Below are positions 46,698 to 57,041 of a stretch of DNA of 64,000 bases, in pieces. Source of the DNA: Noviherbaspirillum aridicola (GTDB lineage: Bacteria; Pseudomonadota; Gammaproteobacteria; Burkholderiales; Burkholderiaceae_D); NCBI RefSeq assembly GCF_019656455.1, contig NZ_BPMK01000007.1, positions 124,001-188,000 of the forward strand, given 5' to 3'. The position numbers were made by a program, and so were the translations under genes. Numbering within the stretch: position 1 is the first letter of the stretch; each line of letters begins with the position of its first letter. Under the pieces are notes generated by a model that ran no database searches, was not told the origin of the DNA, and saw nothing but the letters and a program-made list of their open reading frames with translations.

Positions 46698-48419
46698 GTG
46701 TTTGGTTTTCTCAGAAGGGTTACGCCCTTTCGCACCTCTCATCATCACGATGCCCCGAAAGAGCGTGAGGGCGCACGCGCGGCCGGTGGCTCGGGGAACG
46801 CAGGCGCTCCCGCGGAGCCGGGGCCGCCCGGGCGGGCATACCGGGCGAGCACGGGCGGCAAGGGGTTGCGGGAAAAACTGCAGGGACTGATGCGACGCCG
46901 CAAGAAGGACAAGCCGCAGCCTGTCGAAACAGGCGTGAGCGCGATCAGCGGCCCGGCCATGCCTGACACGGCGCGCATGCGTGGCGCGGGACCGGTCGGC
47001 GAAGCAGGGCCGGGCGCTGCCGCCGCGAGCGTCGTGAGCGATCCGGCCGCACCCGCATCACCCGGCGTTTCCGATTCGGCGGTGCGGAGCGAAGCTGCTT
47101 CCCGCCCCGCCCCGGAAGGGCGCGCCCTGACCGGGGCCGGTACGCACGGAACAAGCGGCGTTTCCGCCAAGGGACCCCGCCGGGTCGGCGCGCTTCAGCG
47201 CAAGCTGCTGGAAACGACCCGGACGGAGCAGTCAGGTCCCGCGGCTCCGCCTGAATTGCAGGGGCTGGGCTACGACCTGCGGCGTGCGCTGCAACTCGCG
47301 GATCGCGAGCACGGCTTTGAGCGCGACCCTGAAGAGCGTCCCGTCCAGCCATCGGCGCCCGGGCCAACTCAGGGGCCGGGCTCACGCTACGATCCCCAGC
47401 GGGTGCTGCGGGAGGTAGCCCGGGCAAACGGTATTGCCGACGGCACCGGCGGCGCCCTCAGGCGTGAGGAGCTGGCACCGGAACGTACACCGGTGCCGGA
47501 TGAGCATGCAAACATGCGCCCGTCGACCGCCGCGAGCGCTACGACTTCGATGATCAGCGAGCCGGATTCCATGGAAGAGGAACTGGCGCCCGGCGACGAT
47601 GAGCCGGGGGGCGTTGCGCTCCCCATAAGCGATTCGCCTGCCAGCGTGGCAAGCCTGGTCAGCGTCAGCGCGGATTCCTTGCCCTCGCCTCAGCAGGCCG
47701 AGATCGTGCTGCCGTGGGTACTGGAGAACAGCTTCGGCAACAGCTTGCAGAGAGCGATCGTCGTGGAGCTTCTGCGTAGCGGGGAACTTCCCGTCGGGCT
47801 GGCAGAACGGGAGAAACTCCTGGACGTAATCCCGAAGATTGCCGACATAATCACCAAAGTGATTCGGGATGTGGAATACGCGCCGTCCATCTCGTCCGCC
47901 GTTCAGGCCCGTCTGTCCTCTCTGGCAGGACAAGGTGAAGCAAGTATTGCGTCTGTGGGGCCAGATGATCCCAATGCCATGCCGTGGTTAGTCCTCATCC
48001 GCTGGCTGCCGAGCGATGCGCTTCGAAACCGCGCCTTGCAACTTCTCCGCGGCGAAATTCCGAGGGAAGAGAACGAAGAGGTGCTGGGGACCATACACGA
48101 ACTTGCCGTGGCGGCGACAAGGTTGATCGAAGCACAGAGAGATGTCGACGCGCTCAGGAGTCTATATTCGCTGGCGATAAGTGCCGGACAGGCAATCGAC
48201 CCGGAGCCGCCCGCGCAGGAGCCCGGAAGACCGGGCTCGACTATCAATTCTCCGAGGTCGCACAGGCCGCATCAGCGCCACGCAGCCCTGCCTCCCGTGA
48301 ACGAGCCGGACATACCGGGCAACGCCAGTACGAGATCCGGCTCTTCCGGCGGGAGCGGGCGCTTTTATACTCCGGATCCCGGCGAGCCGCCTCCCGGCTC
48401 ACCCGACACCACCCGGTAG
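46698..48419 (+). CDS. Orphan 573-aa protein behind a hrp box; candidate type III effector with repeated modules
   Basis: No known family. The GTG start is set by GGAGG 5 nt upstream; the frame is open far upstream but that is rarD antisense. The N-terminus MFGFLRRVTPFRTSHHH has no acidic residue until 18, and a Pro/Ala/Ser-rich disordered stretch reaches about 330. A 17-residue repeat (YD-x3-h-x-L-x3-x-R-x2-G) lies at 191-207 and 230-246. The C-terminal helical domain is a duplication: ~338-393 and ~428-485 share PW-x-hL, hLLR-x-GE-x-P, an h-x2-h-x2-I helix and RDV. The tail after 500 is again Pro/Ser-rich. Secretion is inferred. Confidence 0.72.
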   Translation: MFGFLRRVTPFRTSHHHDAPKEREGARAAGGSGNAGAPAEPGPPGRAYRASTGGKGLREKLQGLMRRRKKDKPQPVETGVSAISGPAMPDTARMRGAGPVGEAGPGAAAASVVSDPAAPASPGVSDSAVRSEAASRPAPEGRALTGAGTHGTSGVSAKGPRRVGALQRKLLETTRTEQSGPAAPPELQGLGYDLRRALQLADREHGFERDPEERPVQPSAPGPTQGPGSRYDPQRVLREVARANGIADGTGGALRREELAPERTPVPDEHANMRPSTAASATTSMISEPDSMEEELAPGDDEPGGVALPISDSPASVASLVSVSADSLPSPQQAEIVLPWVLENSFGNSLQRAIVVELLRSGELPVGLAEREKLLDVIPKIADIITKVIRDVEYAPSISSAVQARLSSLAGQGEASIASVGPDDPNAMPWLVLIRWLPSDALRNRALQLLRGEIPREENEEVLGTIHELAVAATRLIEAQRDVDALRSLYSLAISAGQAIDPEPPAQEPGRPGSTINSPRSHRPHQRHAALPPVNEPDIPGNASTRSGSSGGSGRFYTPDPGEPPPGSPDTTR

Positions 48420-48461
48420 CGACGCCGGCTCCCGGCAGCATGGATCGAAGCGGCGCGGGAC

Positions 48462-51400
48462 CTACATATTGCGCCGGTACTGCCCGCCCACCTCGAACAG
48501 CGCATTGCTGATCTGCCCGAGCGAGCATACGCGGACGGCGTCCATCAGCACCTCGAACACGTTGCGGTCCTCGATCACCGCCTGCTGAAGCCGCGCCAGC
48601 ATCGCCGGCGCCGCGCCGGCATTGCGCTGCTGGAATTCGGCCAGGCGCGCCAGCTGCGACTGCTTCTCTTCCTCGGTCGAGCGCGCCAGTTCCAGCTGTT
48701 GCGGGGTCGCGTCGCCCTTCGGATTGCGGAAGGTGTTGACGCCGATGATCGGCAGCGTGCCGTCGTGCTTGAGGTGCTCGTAGTACATCGACTCTTCCTG
48801 GATCTTGCCGCGCTGGTAGCCGGTCTCCATCGCGCCGAGCACGCCGCCGCGCTCGGCGATGCGCTCGAACTCCTGCAGCACCGCTTCTTCCACCAGGTCG
48901 GTCAGCTCTTCGATGATGAAGCTGCCCTGGTTCGGGTTTTCATTCTTGGCCAGGCCCCACTCGCGGTTGATGATGAGCTGGATCGCCAGCGCGCGGCGCA
49001 CCGATTCGTCGGTCGGCGTGGTGATCGCTTCGTCGAAGGCGTTGGTGTGCAGTGAATTGCAGTTGTCGTAGATCGCGATCAGCGCCTGCAGCGTGGTGCG
49101 GATGTCGTTGAAATCGATCTCCTGCGCATGCAGCGAGCGGCCGGAGGTCTGGATGTGGTACTTGAGCTTTTGCGAGCGCTCGTTGGCGCCGTACTTGTCG
49201 CGCATCGCCACCGCCCAGATGCGGCGCGCCACCCGGCCCAGGACCGTGTACTCCGGGTCCATGCCGTTGGAGAAGAAGAACGACAGGTTGGGCGCGAAAT
49301 CGTCGATGTGCATGCCGCGCGCGAGATAGGCTTCGACGAAGGTGAAACCGTTGGCCAGCGTGAAGGCAAGCTGGGAGATCGGGTTGGCCCCGGCCTCGGC
49401 GATGTGATAGCCGGAGATCGACACCGAATAGAAATTGCGCACCTGGTGGTGGACGAAAAACTCCTGGATGTCGCCCATCACCTTCAATGAAAACTCGGTG
49501 GAGAAGATGCAGGTATTCTGCCCCTGGTCTTCCTTGAGGATGTCGGCCTGCACCGTGCCGCGCACGTTCTGCAGCACCCAGGCGCGGATCTTCTGCGCTT
49601 CGTCGTCGGTCGGCTCGCGCCGGTTGTCGGCGCGGAACTTGTCCATCTGCTGGTCGATCGCGGTATTCATGAACATCGCCAGGATGGTCGGCGCCGGCCC
49701 GTTGATCGTCATCGACACCGAAGTCGCCGGGTCGCACAGGTCGAAGCCGTCGTACAGCACCTTCATGTCGTCGAGCGTGGCGATCGATACCCCGGAGTTG
49801 CCGATCTTGCCGTAGATATCGGGGCGCGGGGCGGGGTCGGCGCCGTACAGCGTGACCGAGTCGAAGGCGGTCGACAGGCGCTTGGCCGGCATGCCCTCGG
49901 AGACCAGCTTGAAGCGGCGGTTGGTGCGGAAGGCGTCGCCCTCGCCGGCGAACATGCGGGTCGGGTCCTCATTCTCGCGCTTGAAGGCGAACACGCCGGC
50001 GGTGTAGGGGAAGGAGCCGGGCACGTTCTCGCGCATCAGCCAGCGCAGGATTTCGCCGTGGTCCTCGAACTTCGGCAGCGACACCTTGCGGATGATGTTG
50101 CCCGACAGGGTCTTGTAGGTGAGGCGGGTGCGGATTTCCTTATCGCGGATCTTCACCACGTATTCATCGCCCGAGTAGGCCGCCTGCATGTCGGGCCACA
50201 TTGCCAGCAGCTTCTTCGCCGCCGGATCGAGATGGCCGTCGCGCTCGGCGATCAGCGCATCGAAGCCGGCGTTCTGGCCGGCGGCCGCCAGCATCCGCTT
50301 CGCTTCCTGCAACTGCTGGCGTTCGCGCGCGAGCTTCACCTGCTTTGCCGTGTTGGCGTGGTAACCGCGTAGGCTGTCGGCGATCTCCGCCAGGTAGCGG
50401 CTGCGTGCCGGCGGCACGATGGCGTTGCGGCCGGAAGAGTGGCGCACGTCCACCCGCGCCAGCTTGCCCGGCCCGGCCTTCAGGCCCAGTTCCGTCAGCC
50501 GAGGCAGCAGACCCTGGTAGAGCGCGGTCACGCCGTCGTCGTTGAAGCGCGAAGCCTGGGTGCCGAAGACCGGCATCTCTTCCGGCCGCTTCATCCACAG
50601 TTCGCGGTTGCGCTGGTACTGCTTGGCGACGTCGCGCAGCGCGTCCTGCGCGCCCTTGCGGTCGAACTTGTTGATCGCCACGAAATCGGCGAAATCCAGC
50701 ATGTCGATTTTTTCCAGCTGGGAGGCGGCGCCGAACTCCGGCGTCATCACATACATCGACACGTCCACGTGCGGCACGATCGCCGCGTCGCCCTGGCCGA
50801 TGCCGGAGGTTTCGACGATCACCAGGTCGAAGCCCGCCACCTTGCAGGCCGCGATCACGTCAGGCAGCGCCTGCGAAATCTCCGATCCCGCCTCGCGCGT
50901 GGCGAGCGAGCGCATGAAGACCCGGGTCTGGCCGTTCCAGGGATTGATCGCATTCATGCGGATACGGTCGCCGAGCAGCGCGCCGCCGGACTTGCGGCGC
51001 GAGGGATCGATGGAGATCACCGCGATGTCGAGCGCGTCATCCTGGTCGAGGCGGATGCGCCGGATCAGCTCGTCGGTGAGCGAGGACTTGCCCGCGCCGC
51101 CGGTGCCGGTGATGCCGAGCACCGGTGTCTTGATGGTGTCGGCGCGCTTGTGCAGTTCGGTCTTGAGCGCCGGCGCGGCCTTGCCGTTCTCGAGCGCGGT
51201 GATGAACTGCGCCAGCGGGCGGTGGCGGGCCGCCATTTCGCCCTCGGCGAGCGCCTCCACCGAGGTCGGCGCATAGCCGGACAGGTCTGTGTCGCAGGCC
51301 TCGATCATGGACAGGATCATGCCCGCCAGGCCGAGCCGCTGGCCGTCTTCCGGACTGAAGATGCGCGACACGCCGTAGGCATGCAGGTCCTCGATCTCGC

Positions 51401-51740
51401 TCGGCACGATCACGCCGCCGCCGCCGCCGAAGACCTTGATATGGGCGCCGCCGCGTTGCCGCAGCAGGTCGATCATGTACTTGAAATACTCGACATGCCC
51501 GCCCTGATAGCTCGACACCGCGATGCCCTGCGCGTCTTCCTGCAGGGCGGCGGTCACGATTTCATCCACCGAGCGGTTGTGCCCGAGATGGATGACCTCG
51601 GCGCCGTTGGCCATCAGGATGCGGCGCATGATGTTGATCGAGGCGTCGTGGCCGTCGAACAGCGAGGCGGCGGTGACGAAACGGACCTTGTTGGCGGGCT
51701 TGTACTCGGTGAGCTTGCGCGATACGGACAGATCGGTCAT
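48462..51740 (-). CDS. icmF: Fused isobutyryl-CoA mutase IcmF
   Basis: This 1092-residue cytoplasmic enzyme interconverts isobutyryl-CoA and n-butyryl-CoA with adenosylcobalamin. Domains in order: B12-binding ([13 protein letters not shown], about 29; [15 protein letters not shown]), MeaI G-protein chaperone (Walker [10 protein letters not shown] about 214, [21 protein letters not shown]), linker, and mutase barrel ([55 protein letters not shown]). It belongs to branched-chain and short-chain acyl-CoA metabolism. It starts 62 bp downstream of a palindromic operator, so LiuR-type control is likely. Confidence 0.95.
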   Translation of the reverse strand: MTDLSVSRKLTEYKPANKVRFVTAASLFDGHDASINIMRRILMANGAEVIHLGHNRSVDEIVTAALQEDAQGIAVSSYQGGHVEYFKYMIDLLRQRGGAHIKVFGGGGGVIVPSEIEDLHAYGVSRIFSPEDGQRLGLAGMILSMIEACDTDLSGYAPTSVEALAEGEMAARHRPLAQFITALENGKAAPALKTELHKRADTIKTPVLGITGTGGAGKSSLTDELIRRIRLDQDDALDIAVISIDPSRRKSGGALLGDRIRMNAINPWNGQTRVFMRSLATREAGSEISQALPDVIAACKVAGFDLVIVETSGIGQGDAAIVPHVDVSMYVMTPEFGAASQLEKIDMLDFADFVAINKFDRKGAQDALRDVAKQYQRNRELWMKRPEEMPVFGTQASRFNDDGVTALYQGLLPRLTELGLKAGPGKLARVDVRHSSGRNAIVPPARSRYLAEIADSLRGYHANTAKQVKLARERQQLQEAKRMLAAAGQNAGFDALIAERDGHLDPAAKKLLAMWPDMQAAYSGDEYVVKIRDKEIRTRLTYKTLSGNIIRKVSLPKFEDHGEILRWLMRENVPGSFPYTAGVFAFKRENEDPTRMFAGEGDAFRTNRRFKLVSEGMPAKRLSTAFDSVTLYGADPAPRPDIYGKIGNSGVSIATLDDMKVLYDGFDLCDPATSVSMTINGPAPTILAMFMNTAIDQQMDKFRADNRREPTDDEAQKIRAWVLQNVRGTVQADILKEDQGQNTCIFSTEFSLKVMGDIQEFFVHHQVRNFYSVSISGYHIAEAGANPISQLAFTLANGFTFVEAYLARGMHIDDFAPNLSFFFSNGMDPEYTVLGRVARRIWAVAMRDKYGANERSQKLKYHIQTSGRSLHAQEIDFNDIRTTLQALIAIYDNCNSLHTNAFDEAITTPTDESVRRALAIQLIINREWGLAKNENPNQGSFIIEELTDLVEEAVLQEFERIAERGGVLGAMETGYQRGKIQEESMYYEHLKHDGTLPIIGVNTFRNPKGDATPQQLELARSTEEEKQSQLARLAEFQQRNAGAAPAMLARLQQAVIEDRNVFEVLMDAVRVCSLGQISNALFEVGGQYRRNM

Positions 51741-51801
51741 GGCTTGTCTCTTTGAACTCTCTCATGGGAGCGCCGGGGCTGGCCCGGCGCTTCGTTTTAT
51801 T

Positions 51802-51823
51802 TTGACGTTTACGTTAACGTCAA
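51802..51823. promoter_or_regulatory. Palindromic operator upstream of icmF
   Basis: TTGACGTTTA-CG-TTAACGTCAA is a 22-bp near-perfect dyad (one mismatch) in a short AT-rich patch, 62-83 bp upstream of the icmF ATG. It resembles the ACGT-centred sites of the MerR-family regulator LiuR described for branched-chain catabolism genes. The regulator assignment is inference. Confidence 0.6.
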
Positions 51824-51874
51824 TCTAGCATGGCGTCAAACCGGTTTTCCGTCGTCCGGCCGACATTTCTTCCC

Positions 51875-52441
51875 GGTAGTGCAGGCCTCCGTGCCTGCAC
51901 AAAACCAGCCGGACCGGAGAGAAGGCTATGCTGGCTCTCCGGTCCACGTCCGCAGTGCAGGCAGGGACGCCTGCACTACCTGCTCTGCCCCGGTAGTGCA
52001 GGCCTCCGTGCCTGCACAAAACGCGCCGGACCGGAGAGAAGGGGCGCTGGCTCTCCGGTCCACTTCCGCAGTGCAGGCAGGGACGCCTGCACTACCTGCT
52101 CTGCCCCGGTAGTGCAGGCCTCCGTGCCTGCACAAAACCAGCGGGACCGGAGAGAAGGGACGGCTCTCCGGCCGACGTCCGCCGTGCAGGCAGGGACGCC
52201 TGCACTACCTGCACTGCCCCGGTAGTGCAGGCCTCCGTGCCTGCACAAAACCAGCGGGACCGGAGAGAAGGGGCGGCTCTCCGGCCGACGTCCGCAGTGC
52301 AGGCAGGGACGCCTGCACTACCTGCTCTGCCCCGGTAGTGCAGGCCTCCGTGCCTGCACAAAACCGGCCGGACCGGAGAGAAGGGTCGCTGGCTCTCCGG
52401 TCCACGTCCGCCGTGCAGGCAGGGACGCCTGCACTACCTGC
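51875..52441. repeat. Five-unit REP/BIME-like palindromic array between iorAB-like gene and icmF
   Basis: Units begin (GGTAGTGCAGGCC) at 51875, 51992, 52108, 52221 and 52334, so the period is 113-117 bp. Each unit holds three dyads: GTGCAGGC-CTCCGT-GCCTGCAC, an inner GGACCGGAGAG...CTCTCCGGTCC pair with a ~5-12-nt loop, and GTGCAGGC-AGGGAC-GCCTGCAC, followed by ACTACCTGCTC. The outer hairpin arms are identical to those of the array at 10091-10753. The array lies at the 3' end of the oxidoreductase gene and upstream of the icmF promoter. Unit differences are mostly in the inner loop. Confidence 0.9.
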
Positions 52442-52452
52442 TCACGCGCAAC

Positions 52453-55400
52453 CTACGCCGCGTGCGGCAGCCCGGTTTGCGGCAACGCAAACTGCGCCAG
52501 CAGTGCCGCTCTTTCCTTGCGATAGGCCTCCACCGCCGCCAGCTTCACATGGCCGAAGCCGCGCACCTGTTCCGGAAGAGCGGCGATCCGCACCGCCAGC
52601 GCATGGTTGTCGGCACGCAGCCCGTCCAGCAGGCCGAGCACGGTTTCCCGGTACTCCGCCGCCAGCCGTCTTTCCATCCGGCGCTCGGCGGTATAGCCGA
52701 ACACGTCGAGCCGGGTGCCGCGCAGCCGCCGCATCCGCGCCAGCATCCGGAAAGCCTGCCACACCCAGGAGCCATACTCCGCCTTGACCAGCCTTCCCTG
52801 GCCATCCTTCTTCGCCAGCAGCGGCGGCGCCAGGTTGAATTTCAGGGTGAAGTCGCCGTCGAACTGCTGCCTGAGCTGCTCCGTGAACCGGCCGTCCGTG
52901 TACAGGCGCGCCACCTCGTATTCATCCTTGTACGCCAGCAGCCTGAAGTACGACTTCGCCACCGCCCGTGCCAGGCTGTCGCCGAGCCCGAGCGTGCTTT
53001 CCCGTTCGCGCACCGCCTCGACCAGCGACGCATAGCCCGCCGCATAGTCCGCATCCTGATAGTCGGTCAGGAAGGCGACGCGGCGCCGCAGCAGCGCGTT
53101 CAGACCCTGCGGCGGCTGCAGCGTCACCGGCTGCGCCGGCGTGGCGACGCGCTCGACCCGCGCCGGATCGACAGCCGCGCGCCGGCCCCAGGCGAAGCTC
53201 TGCTTGTTGGCCTCGACCGCGACGCCGTTGAGTTCGATCGCGCGCAGCAGGGCGGCTTCCGATACCGGCAGCGCACCCTTTTGCCAGGCATAGCCGAGCA
53301 TGAACAGATTGGTCGCGATCGCATCGCCCATCAGCGCCGTCGCCAGCCGGGTGGCGTCGATATAGTCGGCGCGGCCGGCCACCGATTCGTTGATCAGCGC
53401 CTGCACCTCGGCGAACGGGAATTCCCAGTCGCGGTTCTTCGTGAAATGCCCGGTCGGCTGCTGATGGGTGTTGATCACCGCCCGCGTGCGGCCGGGCCGC
53501 ATCTTCGCGATCGCGTCCTGCGCGCCGGCGGTCAGCATGTCCGCGCCCAGCACCAGGTCGGCCTCGCCGGTGGCGATGCGTTGCGCGCGTATCGTGCCGG
53601 GCACGCGGGTGATGCGGATGTGCGAAGTCACCGAGCCGTTCTTCTGCGACATGCCGGTCATGTCGAGCACCGACACCCCCTTGCCCTCCAGGTGCGCGGC
53701 CATGCCGACCAGCGCGCCGATGGTGATCACGCCCGTGCCGCCGATGCCGTTGAGCAGGATGTTGTAGGGCGTGTCGCAGGCCGGCAGCACGGGTTCCGGC
53801 AGCGGACCGAAATCGACGTCCTGGCGCTTGCCGCCGCCGCGCTTTTTCAGGCTGCCGCCTTCCACCGTGACGAAGCTCGGGCAGAAGCCCTTCACGCAGG
53901 AATAGTCCTTGTTGCAGGAGGACTGGTCGATCGCGCGCTTGCGCCCGAACTCGGTCTCCAGCGGCAGGATGGAAGTGCAGTTGGACTGCACGCCGCAGTC
54001 GCCGCAGCCCTCGCAGACGAGTTCATTGATGAACAGCCGCTTCGGCGGATCGGGATATTCGCCCTTCTTGCGGCGGCGGCGCTTTTCGGCGGCGCAGGTC
54101 TGGTCGTAGATCAGTACCGAGACGCCGGGTACCTCGCGCAGTTCGCGCTGCACCGCGTCCATGTCCTTGCGGTCGTGCAGGGTGACGATGGACGGCAGCG
54201 AAGACCGGTCTTCGTAGCGGCTCAGGTCTTCGCTCACCAGCGCGATGCGCTTCACGCCCTCGGCGGCCATCTGCTGCGCGATCATCGGCACCGAGGTGAT
54301 GCCGTCGACCGGCTGGCCGCCGGTCATCGCCACCGCGTCGTTGTAGAGGATCTTGTAGGTGATGCTGACCTTCGCCGCCACCGCCGCCCGGATGGCGAGA
54401 TAGCCGGAGTGGAAATAGGTGCCGTCGCCGAGGTTCTGAAACACGTGGGGCAGCGCGGAAAATGCCGCCTGTCCGATCCAGGGCGCGCCTTCGCCGCCCA
54501 TGTGCGTGGTCAGCTTGTTGTGTTCCGGGTAGATCGCGGTCGCCATCACATGGCAGCCGATGCCGGCCAGCGCCAGCGATCCGTCCGGCACCCTGGTCGA
54601 GGTATTGTGCGGACAGCCGGAGCAGTAATACGCCGGGCGCGGCGGCGTGTTCACGGCCTTCGACAGGACCTTGTCCTTGGCTTCGAGGAAGGCCAGGCGC
54701 GCCCTGATCAGGTCGCTGGTGTGGAAGCGGGCGATGCGCTGCGCGATCACGCGGGCGATCTGCGCGATCGAGAAATCCGCCTTCGGCGGCAGCAGCCATT
54801 CGCCGCGCGGATGCACCCATTCGCCTTTTTCGTCGAACTTGCCGATCACGCGCGGGCGCACGTCGTCGCGCCAGTTGTAGAGCTGTTCCTTGAGCTGGTA
54901 TTCGACGATCTGGCGCTTTTCCTCGACCACCAGAATCTCGTCCAGGCCCTGCGCGAACTCGCGTACGCCGTCGGGCTCCAGCGGCCACGGCATCGCGACC
55001 TTGAACACGCGGATGCCGATGTCGGCCGCCATCCTGTCGTCGATGCCCAGCTCTTCCATCGCTTCCATCACGTCGAGCCAGGACTTGCCCGAGGCGATGA
55101 TCCCCAGCCTGGCCTTCGGGCTGTCGATGGTGGTGTGGTTGAGTCTGTTGGCGCGCGCATAGGCGAGCGCGGCATAAATCTTGTAGTCCTGCATCAGCGC
55201 TTCCTGCTTGCGCGCCTGGATGCCGAGGGTGTCGGTGGACAGCCGGGTGTTGAGGCCGCCTTCCGGCATGACGAAATCGGTCGGGTATTCGATCTTCAGG
55301 CGGAACGGATCGGCATCGACCGACGCCGTCGACTCCACCGTGTCGGCCAGCGCCTTGAAGCCGACCGCGCAGCCTGAATAGCGCGACATCGCCCAGGCAT

Positions 55401-55998
55401 GCAGTCCGAGGTCGAGGTATTCCTGCACATTGCACGGATACAGCACCGGGATCATGCAGGCGGCGAAGATGTGGTCTGACTGGTGCGGCAGGGTGGAGGA
55501 GTAGGCGCCATGGTCATCACCCGCCACCAGCAGCACGCCGCCGTGCTTCGCCGTGCCGGCGTGGTTCATGTGCTTGAAGACATCGCCGCAGCGGTCCACG
55601 CCCGGCCCCTTGCCGTACCACATCGCAAACACGCCGTCGTATTTCGCCGGCCCGATCAGGTCGACCGTCTGCGTGCCCCAGACCGCGGTCGCCGCCAGGT
55701 CCTCGTTCACGCCGGGTACGAAGCGGACATGGTTTTCCTCCAGCAGTTTCTGCGCCTTCCACAGATTCTCGTCCAGCCCGCCGAGCGGCGAGCCGCGGTA
55801 GCCGGAAATGAAGCCGGCGGTATTGAGCCCGGCGGCGAGGTCGCGCTGGCGCTGCATCAGCGGCAGGCGCACCAGGGCCTGGATGCCCGAGATGAAGATC
55901 TTGCCGGAGGTGGAAGTGTATTTGTCGTCGAGCCTGACGGGGGCGAGGGCAGGGGCGGATGCCCGCCCGGCAGCGGCCGCTGCGGGTGTGGCTTGCAT
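52453..55998 (-). CDS. Fused indolepyruvate ferredoxin oxidoreductase (2-oxoacid:ferredoxin oxidoreductase)
   Basis: This 1181-residue cytoplasmic enzyme decarboxylates aryl- or branched-chain 2-oxoacids to acyl-CoA with thiamine diphosphate. Domains: the N-terminal pyrimidine-binding part (SGIQALVRLPLMQRQRDLAAGLNTAGFISGYRGSP), a TPP domain with CPHNTSTRVPDGSLALAGIGCHVMA and TYFHSGYLA, a [4Fe-4S] domain with CEGCGDCG and CNKDYSCVKGFCP, and a gamma domain (GIGGTGVITIGALVG). The start MQATPAAA is set by GGAGAGAG; the frame is open 14 codons earlier. The adjacent downstream icmF suggests linked acyl-CoA chemistry. Confidence 0.9.
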   Translation of the reverse strand: MQATPAAAAAGRASAPALAPVRLDDKYTSTSGKIFISGIQALVRLPLMQRQRDLAAGLNTAGFISGYRGSPLGGLDENLWKAQKLLEENHVRFVPGVNEDLAATAVWGTQTVDLIGPAKYDGVFAMWYGKGPGVDRCGDVFKHMNHAGTAKHGGVLLVAGDDHGAYSSTLPHQSDHIFAACMIPVLYPCNVQEYLDLGLHAWAMSRYSGCAVGFKALADTVESTASVDADPFRLKIEYPTDFVMPEGGLNTRLSTDTLGIQARKQEALMQDYKIYAALAYARANRLNHTTIDSPKARLGIIASGKSWLDVMEAMEELGIDDRMAADIGIRVFKVAMPWPLEPDGVREFAQGLDEILVVEEKRQIVEYQLKEQLYNWRDDVRPRVIGKFDEKGEWVHPRGEWLLPPKADFSIAQIARVIAQRIARFHTSDLIRARLAFLEAKDKVLSKAVNTPPRPAYYCSGCPHNTSTRVPDGSLALAGIGCHVMATAIYPEHNKLTTHMGGEGAPWIGQAAFSALPHVFQNLGDGTYFHSGYLAIRAAVAAKVSITYKILYNDAVAMTGGQPVDGITSVPMIAQQMAAEGVKRIALVSEDLSRYEDRSSLPSIVTLHDRKDMDAVQRELREVPGVSVLIYDQTCAAEKRRRRKKGEYPDPPKRLFINELVCEGCGDCGVQSNCTSILPLETEFGRKRAIDQSSCNKDYSCVKGFCPSFVTVEGGSLKKRGGGKRQDVDFGPLPEPVLPACDTPYNILLNGIGGTGVITIGALVGMAAHLEGKGVSVLDMTGMSQKNGSVTSHIRITRVPGTIRAQRIATGEADLVLGADMLTAGAQDAIAKMRPGRTRAVINTHQQPTGHFTKNRDWEFPFAEVQALINESVAGRADYIDATRLATALMGDAIATNLFMLGYAWQKGALPVSEAALLRAIELNGVAVEANKQSFAWGRRAAVDPARVERVATPAQPVTLQPPQGLNALLRRRVAFLTDYQDADYAAGYASLVEAVRERESTLGLGDSLARAVAKSYFRLLAYKDEYEVARLYTDGRFTEQLRQQFDGDFTLKFNLAPPLLAKKDGQGRLVKAEYGSWVWQAFRMLARMRRLRGTRLDVFGYTAERRMERRLAAEYRETVLGLLDGLRADNHALAVRIAALPEQVRGFGHVKLAAVEAYRKERAALLAQFALPQTGLPHAA

Positions 55999-56369
55999 GA
56001 GTGTCTCTCTCCAGAATGGATGATTCGGATGGCGCCCCACCGTAACCGCCGGGTAAGACGGGAGAAGGTCAGGCTGCCGGGCCGCGGATAGCGGATGCCG
56101 TTCCGTTGGCGGAATGGCATGTCAGGAAGTGTAGTGGGAATGCGGGGCGGGGGCAAACTTCCCCTCGGGCCGCATGGGGAAAGTCAAGCGAGGGCAGACG
56201 GGCTGTTCAGCGGCCGCCAGCAATTACTGGTAACAAATCGTCGCGTCAATGTTGAAAAAATATTAATAAAATGATTGCCCCGTCGCGAGCCAGTGTGGCC
56301 ATGTCCGCAGGGGCAGCTCCGGGCAGAAAGCTCTCGCAACTCTCCGATCCCTTTGAAGAAGGAAGCACA
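55999..56369. promoter_or_regulatory. Divergent promoter gap of the iorAB-like and lipoprotein genes
   Basis: This 371-bp gap has no convincing gene. It contains a dyad TGCCGTTCC-GTTGGC-GGAATGGCA (56096-56119, one mismatch) about 100 bp upstream of the oxidoreductase start, with an inner TTCCG-N4-CGGAA core typical of regulator operators. An AT-rich patch (about 56216-56280, with AAAAAATATTAATAAAATG) probably holds the lipoprotein promoter. Confidence 0.5.
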
Positions 56370-57008
56370 ATGAAAGAAACGACTTCTCTGTCTCTCGCTC
56401 TCGTACTTCTCCTGAGCGGCTGTTCCGATCCAAAAGCAGCCAGCGAAAGCAACTTCAAGAAGGCGGCGCAGGCCTACCTCGATTCCGTCTACCCGAAGTG
56501 CTACGTGACGCAGACTTTCCCTTACACCACCACTTACCACACCGGCAGAAAGGACACCGGTGACCTCCTGCATGCTCTGGTCAAGGCCGGCCTGCTGGCC
56601 GAGAAGGAACTGTCGCGGCAGAAGACCGACGGCTGGATGACCGCAAAAGGAGACGACTTCATCGTGAAATCCACTTTCGAGCTGACGGAAGAAGGCCGCA
56701 AGCATTACAAGTCTGATGGGGGGAAGCCGATGGGGTACGACGCTGGCGGCTATTGCGCCGGCAAAGCCGAGGTCGACGAGATCGTCCGCTACACCGAACC
56801 CTCGGACGCACTCGGCACCCGGATTTCCCGCGTCAACTACACCTACAGGGTGAAGGACTTGCCCAAGTGGGCGCTGACACCCGAGCTGGTCGCGGTGGTC
56901 CCCGCACTGAAGCAGGATGTCGAGTCCAAGGAAAAGCCCGTCAAGGTGACCGAGGGCTTCGTGCTGACCAACGAAGGCTGGATCCATCAAAGCCTGTTCA
57001 AGGATTAG
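56370..57008 (+). CDS. Hypothetical exported lipoprotein
   Basis: This 212-residue protein has a signal peptide and lipobox LLLSGC (Cys about residue 16), followed by a helical and then beta-containing periplasmic domain (AQAYLDSVYPKCYVTQTF, KGDDFIVKSTFELTEEGRKHY, SRVNYTYRVKDLPKWAL). Three further Cys could form disulfides. I do not recognise the family. GAAGGAAG precedes the ATG. GC is lower than its neighbours and an AT-rich promoter patch is upstream, which may mean recent acquisition. Confidence 0.8.
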   Translation: MKETTSLSLALVLLLSGCSDPKAASESNFKKAAQAYLDSVYPKCYVTQTFPYTTTYHTGRKDTGDLLHALVKAGLLAEKELSRQKTDGWMTAKGDDFIVKSTFELTEEGRKHYKSDGGKPMGYDAGGYCAGKAEVDEIVRYTEPSDALGTRISRVNYTYRVKDLPKWALTPELVAVVPALKQDVESKEKPVKVTEGFVLTNEGWIHQSLFKD

Positions 57009-57041
57009 TCGCAGGCCGCCGCCGGGGCGAAGTGCAGGACC

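Noticed and set aside
51875-52441. CRISPR array or small repeat-protein genes
   Set aside because: Units of 113-117 bp are nearly identical throughout with three dyads each, and the short frames inside them lack start signals. It is a palindromic repeat array.
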